A stretch of DNA of 64,000 nt from Opacimonas sp014872805 (lineage in GTDB: Bacteria; Pseudomonadota; Gammaproteobacteria; Enterobacterales; Alteromonadaceae). The stretch spans positions 61,722-125,721 of the forward strand of contig WKFN01000008.1 in assembly GCA_014872805.1 (NCBI GenBank), given 5' to 3'. The notes under the pieces are model-generated. The model saw only the letters and a program-made list of their open reading frames with translations. It had not been told where the DNA came from and searched no databases. The translations under genes and the position numbers were made by a program. Of this stretch, positions 26,456 through 33,620 are shown in pieces. The first letter of the stretch is position 1; every line of letters starts with the position of its first letter.

Positions 26456-28024
26456 TTACCCTCTCAACTCACGACGTAGAATTTTGCCCACGGTGGATTT
26501 GGGTAACTCATCAATAATGTTCACTTCTTTGGGCACCTTGTATCCGGTCAATGATTCCCGACAATGTGCAACCACCTCTTCTGGGGTAACCTCGCCATTA
26601 ACACTGATATACGCGACAACCCGTTCTTGAGTTTGGTCATCAGGTTTGCCAACGACAGCGGCTTCCACTACAGCAGGATGCTTCACCAGTACATCTTCAA
26701 TTTCATTAGGATACACATTAAAACCTGAGACAATGATCATGTCTTTGATGCGATCAACAATTTTGATGGCACCGTCTGGTAGCTTCACACCCACATCGCC
26801 AGTTTTAAAATACCCATTAGCCGTCATCACTTTGGCCGTTTCCTCAGGACGGTTCCAATAGCCTTGCATAACCTGAGGACCTTTCACGGCGATTTCACCT
26901 GATTCACCATCTGCTACTGGTTGGTCTTGATCGTCGAGCATTTGCACGTCGGTGTCGAGCATTGGGAAACCAACCGTGCCAATTTGTTCTTGCCCAGGGA
27001 TGTTAAGTGAAACCACAGGAGAAGTTTCAGACAGTCCATATCCTTCCGCAATCGTACAACCGGTTGTTTTCAACCAAAGCTCTGCAGCGGCGCCAGTCAG
27101 AGCCGTTCCACCAGAAGTCGTCACCTTTAAAGCGCTGGTATCGAGTGCTTTGAACTTGTCTTGCATACACAAACCCACAAACAAGGTATTAATACCAGCA
27201 AAGGCTGTAAACTTGAACGGCGCGATTTGGTCGATGAATGCATCCAAATCACGCGGATTTGGGATCAGTATCGAGTGACCACCGTTGCCAAAATAACTAA
27301 CCATTGACACCATTAAGGCATAAATATGATAGAGCGGTAATGGACACACAATGGTTTCCTCACCCGGCACAAAGGCATCCCCCATACGCTCTGCGAACTG
27401 ATAATTATTACTCAATAAATTGCCATGGGATAGCACAGCCCCTTTTGATACACCAGTTGTGCCACCGGTATATTGCAACGCTGCCGTATCATCTAGTCTG
27501 GTATTAGGACGTGGGCTCAATTTATGCTGAGCACCCTTCTCAAACACGTCCACGTAACAAGGATAGTCAACATCACTGACCGCTTGTCCCGTTAATAGTT
27601 GTGGAGCGGACGTCACAATCACATGCTCAATACCAACATCTGCTTTGATCGCTTCATATTTTGGTAGTAAATCAGAGAGTATAACGAGAGCCTTTGCACC
27701 TGAGTCATTGAACTGATGCTGCATTTCAGGTGGCGTATAAAGTGGATTAGTACTGACCACGACGAGCCCTGCGCGCATAGCGCCAAAGAAGGCAACTGGG
27801 CTTTGAATTAAGTTTGGTAGTTGAATCGCGATTCGGTCCCCTACTTGCAATCCAAGTTCATGTTGCAAGTAACAGGCAAATTGATATGACATCTCGTCCA
27901 TTTCAGCAAACGTCTTGGTTTGACCTATTGCGGTAAAAGCTGGCTTAGCTGAGTACTTTGTCAGGGTTCGTTCGATGAAGTCACCCAAATTATGGATACC
28001 GTCAGGAATAAGTATGTGGCTCAT
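26456..28024 (-). CDS. fadD: Long-chain fatty acid--CoA ligase (FadD-like AMP-binding enzyme)
   Basis: Activates fatty acids to acyl-CoA via an acyl-adenylate. The 522-aa ANL enzyme has P-loop motif YTGGTTGVSKGAVLSH, GYGLSETSP, and the C-terminal GYFKTGDVGVKLPDGAIKIVDRIKDMI and PKSTVGKILRR with the catalytic Lys. It is about 40 residues shorter than E. coli FadD but similar in layout. Chain-length preference cannot be read from the sequence. Neighbours give no operon link; it lies downstream of the S10 terminator on the same strand. Confidence 0.88.
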   Translation of the reverse strand: MSHILIPDGIHNLGDFIERTLTKYSAKPAFTAIGQTKTFAEMDEMSYQFACYLQHELGLQVGDRIAIQLPNLIQSPVAFFGAMRAGLVVVSTNPLYTPPEMQHQFNDSGAKALVILSDLLPKYEAIKADVGIEHVIVTSAPQLLTGQAVSDVDYPCYVDVFEKGAQHKLSPRPNTRLDDTAALQYTGGTTGVSKGAVLSHGNLLSNNYQFAERMGDAFVPGEETIVCPLPLYHIYALMVSMVSYFGNGGHSILIPNPRDLDAFIDQIAPFKFTAFAGINTLFVGLCMQDKFKALDTSALKVTTSGGTALTGAAAELWLKTTGCTIAEGYGLSETSPVVSLNIPGQEQIGTVGFPMLDTDVQMLDDQDQPVADGESGEIAVKGPQVMQGYWNRPEETAKVMTANGYFKTGDVGVKLPDGAIKIVDRIKDMIIVSGFNVYPNEIEDVLVKHPAVVEAAVVGKPDDQTQERVVAYISVNGEVTPEEVVAHCRESLTGYKVPKEVNIIDELPKSTVGKILRRELRG

Positions 28025-28160
28025 AGATATGTCCTTAATGTTATTATTTTGTAAACACCACTAGTCTGACCTGTAACTTCGATGATTTCAACCCTTTCCA
28101 ATCATGACAAGCGAATGATTTTTTCGACCTGTTGTGCTGTATTCACAAAGCGGATGCTAT

Positions 28161-28283
28161 ATGAACACTTGTTTGACCATGCACATATTGGATAATACTC
28201 GAGACTCTGGAACGCTTTATATTGAATTTAGCGATCTTGACTCGCTAACCAATAAACTAGGCGATATTTACGACAAACAATAA
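28161..28283 (+). CDS. Possible 40-aa small protein, unknown
   Basis: ATG 28161 to TAA 28283 reads MNTCLTMHILDNTRDSGTLY followed by IEFSDLDSLTNKLGDIYDKQ. Composition is protein-like rather than random, but no ribosome site is visible, and the stop overlaps the start of the S10 terminator stem. It could be the C-terminal fragment of a lost gene at a rearrangement point. It lies in the gap between fadD and the S10 operon, which otherwise holds only the terminator. Confidence 0.3.
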   Translation: MNTCLTMHILDNTRDSGTLYIEFSDLDSLTNKLGDIYDKQ

Positions 28284-28308
28284 AAAAGCACCCGTAGGTG
28301 CTTTTTTT
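28283..28308. terminator. Terminator of the S10 operon (bidirectional)
   Basis: AAAAAAGCACC-CGT-AGGTGCTTTTTT type hairpin, with A and T runs on both sides so it can work in either direction. It lies about 20 bases past the rpsQ stop and marks the true end of the ribosomal operon here. Confidence 0.95.
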
Positions 28309-28329
28309 AAGTTTTTTCATTGATGAAAA

Positions 28330-28584
28330 TTAGTTAGCTTTGGTGACTACGTCCACTAACGTCCAGTTCTTAGATTTAGAAATAGGCGCTACCTCACGGA
28401 TAGTGACTACATCACCTTCATTACACTGGTTGGTTTCATCATGAGCGTGTAACTTAGTAGTACGCTTAATAAACTTCCCATAGATAGGGTGCTTAACTTT
28501 GCGCTCTACTGCAACAGTGATAGTTTTATCACCTTTGTTGCTGACAACACGGCCTTGTACTGTACGGATTTTCTGTTCAGTCAT
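28330..28584 (-). CDS. rpsQ: 30S ribosomal protein S17
   Basis: 84-aa primary 16S rRNA binder of the 30S subunit. The sequence starts MTEQKIRTVQGRVVSNKGDKTI, a typical gammaproteobacterial S17, with KHPIYGKFIKRTTKLHAHDE. Last gene of this S10 operon. A terminator follows instead of rplN of the spc operon. Confidence 0.98.
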   Translation of the reverse strand: MTEQKIRTVQGRVVSNKGDKTITVAVERKVKHPIYGKFIKRTTKLHAHDETNQCNEGDVVTIREVAPISKSKNWTLVDVVTKAN

Positions 28585-28778
28585 TACTTACCAGCCTTCT
28601 TTTGAGTCAAAATAGTTTTAACACGCGCGATGTTACGACGCACTTTCTTCAATTGGTCAGTTTTTTCAAGCTGGCCAGTTGAATATTGCATACGTAAGTT
28701 GAACTGTTCACGCAATAAGTTTAATAACTCTGCATTTAGTTCTTCAACGCTTTTCTCTTTTAGTTCAGCTGCATTCAT
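28584..28778 (-). CDS. rpmC: 50S ribosomal protein L29
   Basis: 64-aa helical protein near the nascent-chain exit tunnel, where SRP and trigger factor dock. It begins MNAAELKEKSVEELNAELLN and contains LRREQFNLRM-type residues. Its stop overlaps the rpsQ start by one base, and its start overlaps the rplP stop. Confidence 0.98.
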   Translation of the reverse strand: MNAAELKEKSVEELNAELLNLLREQFNLRMQYSTGQLEKTDQLKKVRRNIARVKTILTQKKAGK

Positions 28779-29191
28779 TACATCACCGTCCGAGTTACAA
28801 AGGTTGTCTTGAACGGAAGTTTCGCTGCAGCAAGGGCAAACGCTTCACGCGCCAATGCTTCAGGAACACCTTCCATTTCGTATAACACACGACCTGGCTG
28901 AATTTGGCAAACCCAGTATTCAACGTTACCTTTACCTTTACCTTGACGCACTTCTAGAGGCTTCTCAGTAATTGGCTTGTCAGGGAATACGCGGATCCAA
29001 ATCTTACCTTGACGCTTGACGTGACGTGTCATAGCACGACGCGCTGCTTCAATCTGACGCGCAGTCATACGACCACGACCAACAGATTTAAGACCATAAG
29101 TACCGAAGCTGACTTTGCTTCCCGCGATCGCTAAACCACGGTTACGGCCCTTATGCATCTTACGGAATTTCATACGTTTAGGTTGTAACAT
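28778..29191 (-). CDS. rplP: 50S ribosomal protein L16
   Basis: 137 aa, full length. It organises the tRNA-binding region of the 50S subunit. The start MLQPKRMKFRKMHKGRNRG and RGRMTARQIEAARRAMTRH are diagnostic. In E. coli the Arg in the GKG/R region is hydroxylated by YcfD. Confidence 0.98.
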   Translation of the reverse strand: MLQPKRMKFRKMHKGRNRGLAIAGSKVSFGTYGLKSVGRGRMTARQIEAARRAMTRHVKRQGKIWIRVFPDKPITEKPLEVRQGKGKGNVEYWVCQIQPGRVLYEMEGVPEALAREAFALAAAKLPFKTTFVTRTVM

Positions 29192-29194
29192 ATC

Positions 29195-29902
29195 TTAACC
29201 CTCTCGCTTCGCGTTGCGGCCTTTCTTCTTAGGCGCTGCAGCTGGCTTAGCCGCTTCCGTTTCAAGTGGTAAACCACCTAATACTTCACCTTTGAAGATC
29301 CAAACTTTAACACCGATGATACCGTAAGTTGTCAATGCTTCAGATGTTGCGTAGTCAATGTCTGCACGGAAAGTGTGTAGTGGTACACGACCTTCACGGT
29401 ACCATTCAGAACGCGCAATCTCAGCACCACCTAAACGACCAGATACTTCTACCTTGATACCTAGGGCACCAAGACGCATGGCGTTTTGTACCGCGCGCTT
29501 CATCGCACGACGGAACATAACACGACGCTCAAGCTGGCTTGAGATGCTATCGCCGACTAGCTGTGCATCTAATTCAGGCTTACGAACTTCTGCGATGTTG
29601 ATTTGTGCTGGTACACCAGCAAGCTTAGCAACATGGTTACGAAGTTTTTCAACGTCTTCACCTTTTTTACCAATCACAACACCTGGACGGGCTGTGTGGA
29701 TTGTCACTTTAATGCTCTTTGCAGGGCGTTCGATGACAATTTTAGATAATGACGCGTTTTTCAATTCTTTCGTCAAGTACTGACGTACTTGATGATCATT
29801 GTACAAGTTGTCAGCATATTCCGCAGTATTAGCGTACCAAGTTGAAGTCCATGGTTTGCTGATACCTAAGCGTATGCCGGTAGGATGAACTTTCTGTCCC
29901 AT
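29195..29902 (-). CDS. rpsC: 30S ribosomal protein S3
   Basis: 235 aa with KH domain (GVVIGKKGEDVEKLRN) and C-terminal S3 domain (GRLGGAEIARSEWYREGRVPLHT). It forms part of the mRNA entry and helicase site of the 30S subunit. The Ala/Pro/Lys tail (AAKPAAAPKKKGRNAKREG) is of the variable kind. Three bases separate it from rplP. Confidence 0.98.
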   Translation of the reverse strand: MGQKVHPTGIRLGISKPWTSTWYANTAEYADNLYNDHQVRQYLTKELKNASLSKIVIERPAKSIKVTIHTARPGVVIGKKGEDVEKLRNHVAKLAGVPAQINIAEVRKPELDAQLVGDSISSQLERRVMFRRAMKRAVQNAMRLGALGIKVEVSGRLGGAEIARSEWYREGRVPLHTFRADIDYATSEALTTYGIIGVKVWIFKGEVLGGLPLETEAAKPAAAPKKKGRNAKREG

Positions 29903-29911
29903 AATCTACTC

Positions 29912-30244
29912 CTAGTTATCCGCTACAACCACAGTGATGTGACTGCTACGCTTAAAGATACGATCAGCACGACCTTTGGCACGTGGCTTGATGCGTTTCA
30001 TCGTTGGACCTTCGTCGACAAATACTTTTGCGACAGTTAACTCGTCGATGTCAGCCCCTTCGTTGTGCTCGGCGTTTGCAATCGCAGACTCGAGTACTTT
30101 CTTAACTAATACAGCCGCTTTTTTGTTGCTGTAAGTTAATACTTCTAGTGCTTTTTCAACGTGTAGACCGCGAATTTGATCTGCTACCAAACGTGCTTTC
30201 TGAGCCGAGGTACGAGCAAAACGGTGTTTAGCTAAAGCTTCCAT
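29912..30244 (-). CDS. rplV: 50S ribosomal protein L22
   Basis: 110 aa. Its beta-hairpin lines the exit tunnel and contacts all 23S domains. It begins MEALAKHRFARTSAQKARLVADQIRG. The hairpin KRIKPRAKGRADRIFKRSSHIT appears intact, with no sign of the deletions that give macrolide resistance. Confidence 0.98.
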   Translation of the reverse strand: MEALAKHRFARTSAQKARLVADQIRGLHVEKALEVLTYSNKKAAVLVKKVLESAIANAEHNEGADIDELTVAKVFVDEGPTMKRIKPRAKGRADRIFKRSSHITVVVADN

Positions 30245-30256
30245 TTATTTCTCCTC

Positions 30257-30532
30257 TTAACGCTTAGATTTCTTATCAGCGACATGGCCGCGATAAGTAC
30301 GCGTTGGCGCAAATTCGCCCAACTTATGGCCGACCATTTCGTCAGTGACGAACACAGGTACATGCTGGCGACCGTTATGGACCGCAATGGTCAACCCAAT
30401 CATATCTGGGATGATCATAGAACGACGTGACCAAGTTTTAATTGGCTTCTTGTCGCCTTTTTCCACTGCAGCTTCTACCTTCTTCAGCAAGTGTAGGTCA
30501 ATAAAAGGACCCTTCTTGAGAGAACGTGGCAT
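30257..30532 (-). CDS. rpsS: 30S ribosomal protein S19
   Basis: 91 aa with the diagnostic start MPRSLKKGPFIDLHLLKKVE and GHKLGEFAPTRTYRGH. Head-of-30S protein that forms a pair with S13. Confidence 0.98.
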   Translation of the reverse strand: MPRSLKKGPFIDLHLLKKVEAAVEKGDKKPIKTWSRRSMIIPDMIGLTIAVHNGRQHVPVFVTDEMVGHKLGEFAPTRTYRGHVADKKSKR

Positions 30533-30547
30533 GGTGAATCCTCGCTA

Positions 30548-31372
30548 TTATTTATTGCGACGACGAACGATAAGTTTGTCGGTACGCTTGTTACTACGGG
30601 TTTTCTTACCTTTGGTAGGAACACCCCATGGAGTGACTGGATGACGACCGCCCGAAGTACGACCTTCACCACCACCGTGTGGGTGATCAACTGGGTTCAT
30701 GGCAACACCACGAACAGTTGGGCGCACACCGCGCCAGCGAGATGCACCCGCTTTACCCAATGAACGAAGCATGTGCTCCGCATTGCCAACTTCACCAATG
30801 GTGGCACGGCAATCGGCTAATACTTTGCGTACTTCGCCAGAACGAAGACGTAAAGTCACATAAGCTCCATCACGCGCCAAGATTTGCGCGTACTGACCTG
30901 CTGAACGTGCAATTTGTGCACCTTTACCAGGCTTCATTTCGATGGCGTGTACTGTTGAACCAACTGGCACGTTACGCATTGGTAATGCATTACCTGCTTT
31001 GATTGGTGCATCAGAACCAGATTGAATTGCATCGCCCGCTTGAACACCTTTAGGTGCAAGAATGTAACGACGCTCACCATCTGCATACAATACTAGTGCA
31101 ATGTTTGCAGACCGGTTTGGATCATATTCTAAACGCTCGACTTTTGCAGGGATACCGTCTTTATTACGTTTAAAGTCGATAACACGATAATGATGCTTGT
31201 GACCACCACCAATGTGACGAACTGTAATACGACCGTTGTTATTACGACCACCAGACTTACTTTTCTTCTCTAAAAGAGGAGCATAAGGTGCGCCTTTGTG
31301 TAGATCGGGATTAACGACCTGAACAACGTGACGACGACCGGCAGAAGTTGGCTTAGCTTTTAATAATGGCAT
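30548..31372 (-). CDS. rplB: 50S ribosomal protein L2
   Basis: 274 aa, standard length. It contacts the peptidyl transferase region. The block RGVAMNPVDHPHGGGEGR contains the conserved His needed for activity in E. coli. Start MPLLKAKPTSAGRRHVVQV. Confidence 0.98.
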   Translation of the reverse strand: MPLLKAKPTSAGRRHVVQVVNPDLHKGAPYAPLLEKKSKSGGRNNNGRITVRHIGGGHKHHYRVIDFKRNKDGIPAKVERLEYDPNRSANIALVLYADGERRYILAPKGVQAGDAIQSGSDAPIKAGNALPMRNVPVGSTVHAIEMKPGKGAQIARSAGQYAQILARDGAYVTLRLRSGEVRKVLADCRATIGEVGNAEHMLRSLGKAGASRWRGVRPTVRGVAMNPVDHPHGGGEGRTSGGRHPVTPWGVPTKGKKTRSNKRTDKLIVRRRNK

Positions 31373-31383
31373 TTCCTAACTCC

Positions 31384-31683
31384 TTACTCACCCGCACCGA
31401 CGAAGTCGATGTCTTGACCTTCTTTAAGCACTACGTAGGCTTTCTTAAAGTCATTGCGTTTGCCGAAACGCATGCCAGTCCGCTTGGTTTTACCCTTTTG
31501 GTTGACAGTACGTACCGAGTTAACTTCTACTTCGAAAAGCTTCTCAACAGCAGCTTTGATTTCCGCTTTGTTCGCGTCCGTCGCAACTTTGAAAACAACT
31601 GTGTTGTTGCCTTCTGCAGCCATAGTAGACTTTTCAGAAATATGAGGTGCTAAAAGCACTTTTAATAAACGTTCTTCGTTCAT
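31384..31683 (-). CDS. rplW: 50S ribosomal protein L23
   Basis: 99 aa, the exit-tunnel docking protein for trigger factor and SRP. The sequence MNEERLLKVLLAPHISEKST is diagnostic. Its start overlaps the rplD stop by 4 bases (ATGA). Confidence 0.98.
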   Translation of the reverse strand: MNEERLLKVLLAPHISEKSTMAAEGNNTVVFKVATDANKAEIKAAVEKLFEVEVNSVRTVNQKGKTKRTGMRFGKRNDFKKAYVVLKEGQDIDFVGAGE

Positions 31684-32285
31684 GCTAATGACTCCTCTAG
31701 TTGCTTAATCGCATCAGCCGTGATTAACACGTTTTCAAAAGCGATTAGGCTTACAGGATCAATACCTTGTACATCACGAACGTCAACTTTGTATAAGTTG
31801 CGAGAAGCCAAGAACAAGTTCTCATCGACTTCGCTAGTCACGATTAACACATCGTTAAGGTTCAAGCCGTTTAATTTGTTTAAAAGCTCTTTGGTTTTTG
31901 GTGCTTCTACACCGAACTTCTCAACAACAATTAAACGCTCTTGACGTACTAATTCAGATAAGATGCTCTTGATCGCGCCACGATACATCTTTTTGTTAAC
32001 TTTCTGCTCAAAGCTACGAGGCTTAGCAGCGAATGCGCGACCACCGCCAACCCAGATTGGGCTACGGATAGTACCAGCACGTGCACGACCTGTACCTTTT
32101 TGACGCCATGGCTTCTTACCACCACCGCGTACTTCAGAGCGGGTCTTTTGAGCTTTAGAGCCCTGACGCGCACCAGCACTGTATGCTACGACTACTTGAT
32201 GTACTAACGCTTCGTTGAACTCACGTCCAAAGGTAGCTTCTGATACTTCAAGAGCGCCGTTAGCGTCTTTTAATGTTAATTCCAT
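31680..32285 (-). CDS. rplD: 50S ribosomal protein L4
   Basis: 201 aa. Besides its exit-tunnel role, in E. coli L4 represses the S10 operon by binding the mRNA leader and NusA-paused polymerase. The loop RSEVRGGGKKPWRQKGTGRARAGTIRSP is intact. The upstream leader here has a fitting hairpin and U-run, so the same autocontrol is likely. Confidence 0.98.
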   Translation of the reverse strand: MELTLKDANGALEVSEATFGREFNEALVHQVVVAYSAGARQGSKAQKTRSEVRGGGKKPWRQKGTGRARAGTIRSPIWVGGGRAFAAKPRSFEQKVNKKMYRGAIKSILSELVRQERLIVVEKFGVEAPKTKELLNKLNGLNLNDVLIVTSEVDENLFLASRNLYKVDVRDVQGIDPVSLIAFENVLITADAIKQLEESLA

Positions 32286-32302
32286 CAGTATACTCCTCGA
32301 CG

Positions 32303-32941
32303 TTACGCTTTAACTGCTGGACGAACGATAACATCGCCGCCAGTCGCGCCAGGAACGGCACCTTTAACTAATAAAAGGTTGTTCTCAACATCCACTTTCA
32401 CCAATTCTAAAGACATGGTAGTCACGCGCTTGTTGCCCATTTGACCAGCCATTTTTTTGCCTTTAAATACCTTACCTGGTGATTGGTTTTGACCAATCGA
32501 ACCAGGCGCACGGTGAGAGAGTGAGTTACCGTGAGTCATACGCTGAGAACTGAAGTTCCAACGTTTGATTGCACCGGCAAAACCTTTACCTTTAGAGGTA
32601 CCCGCAATATCTACTTTGCTCGTCTCGTTAAATAGTTCAACAGTGATTTCACTGCCGACTTCAAGACCTTCGCCTTCACCTTCTGCAAGGCGGAATTCCC
32701 ACAAGCCACGACCTGCTTCCACGCCAGCTTTAGCAAAGTGACCTGCTTCAGCTTTGTTGACGCGGTTGGCTTTCTTATCGCCAGCCGTTACTTGTAGTGC
32801 ACGATAACCGTCAGTCTCATCAGTTCGTAACTGAGTGATGCGGTTTGGGGTCGCTTCGATAACGGTCACCGGAATAGATACGCCATCTTCAGTAAAGATG
32901 CGTGTCATACCGACTTTACGACCGACTAGACCAATCGCCAT
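32303..32941 (-). CDS. rplC: 50S ribosomal protein L3
   Basis: 212 aa, with start MAIGLVGRKVGMTRIFTEDG and the peptidyl-transferase-facing loop (GNSLSHRAPGSIGQNQSPGKVFKGKKM). It carries the Gln that is methylated by PrmB in E. coli. Confidence 0.98.
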   Translation of the reverse strand: MAIGLVGRKVGMTRIFTEDGVSIPVTVIEATPNRITQLRTDETDGYRALQVTAGDKKANRVNKAEAGHFAKAGVEAGRGLWEFRLAEGEGEGLEVGSEITVELFNETSKVDIAGTSKGKGFAGAIKRWNFSSQRMTHGNSLSHRAPGSIGQNQSPGKVFKGKKMAGQMGNKRVTTMSLELVKVDVENNLLLVKGAVPGATGGDVIVRPAVKA

Positions 32942-32960
32942 TGTTATAACCCTCTTCTAT

Positions 32961-33272
32961 TTAGCCCAGGCTGATTTGAACATCAACACCGGCAGCCAAG
33001 TCCAATCTCATCAACGCATCAACTGTTTTGTCAGTTGGTTCGATGATGTCCACTAAACGCTTATGCGTACGGATTTCATATTGATCACGCGCGTCTTTGT
33101 TAACGTGCGGAGAGATAAGAACCGTATAACGCTCTTTGCGAGTTGGTAAAGGGATAGGACCGCTTACCTGAGCACCTGTACGTTTCGCCGTTTCAACGAT
33201 CTCTGAAGTTGATTGATCAATCAACTTGTGGTCGAACGCTTTTAAACGAATGCGAATTCTTTGATTTGGCAT
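32961..33272 (-). CDS. rpsJ: 30S ribosomal protein S10 (NusE)
   Basis: 103 aa from ATG 33272, giving MPNQRIRIRLKAFDHKLIDQ. A GGAG site at 33281-33284 supports this start over an in-frame extension to 33311, which would run into the leader U-tract. First gene of the operon. S10 also acts as NusE in transcription antitermination. Confidence 0.98.
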   Translation of the reverse strand: MPNQRIRIRLKAFDHKLIDQSTSEIVETAKRTGAQVSGPIPLPTRKERYTVLISPHVNKDARDQYEIRTHKRLVDIIEPTDKTVDALMRLDLAAGVDVQISLG

Positions 33273-33472
33273 CGATTTAGCTCCAATCGAAAGAACAAAA
33301 AAAATCACCATTCCGTCCCATTCTCTATTGGGAGAAACGATGTGCGAATAAACTATGGGTTTCCAATTGAAACCTTTGTTTGTTGTTAATAGGGCTCTAT
33401 TGAACCGAGCAACTAACCAAATAATTAGACCTGTTTAGCTGCCTATTAACCTTACAGTCAACTGACATGTGG
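33273..33472 (-). promoter_or_regulatory. S10 operon mRNA leader, probable L4-responsive attenuator
   Basis: About 200 bases of untranslated leader precede rpsJ. Near its end TCCCA and TGGGA form a hairpin (about 33315-33332), followed closely by GGTGATTTTTTTTG, a U-run just before the rpsJ ribosome site. This fits the known gammaproteobacterial S10 leader in which L4 stimulates termination. A second pairing (GGTTTCAATTGGAAACC) lies upstream at about 33356-33372. Confidence 0.6.
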
Positions 33473-33478
33473 GCGCGA

Positions 33479-33506
33479 ATTATACTCGTGTTTATCATGA
33501 ATGCAA
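33479..33506 (-). promoter_or_regulatory. S10 operon promoter
   Basis: On the minus strand, -35 TTGCAT (33506-33501), a 16-base spacer and a consensus -10 TATAAT (33484-33479), followed by a GC-rich stretch (CGCGCCC) where initiation is expected, compatible with stringent control. Confidence 0.85.
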
Positions 33507-33620
33507 GTCTTTGTGCAAAAAACTAACCATTCGGTCTGATTTATGGTGGCTTTTATGTGTTTTTGTCGTTATGCACTATGTTTAGACTACATTTTACGTT
33601 ATTTCTTACATTAGGTGTGC
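33507..33620. other. Gap between S10 promoter and GAF-GspE gene
   Basis: This short AT-rich divergent region must hold the promoter of the plus-strand ATPase gene. No repeat or second gene is seen. The str operon (rpsL, rpsG, fusA, tuf), often found upstream of S10, is not here. Confidence 0.5.

Noticed and set aside
26646..27507. Several plus-strand open frames opposite the acyl-CoA ligase
   Set aside because: Antisense shadows of a conserved coding sequence with Pro/Ser/Thr-rich translations and no ribosome sites.
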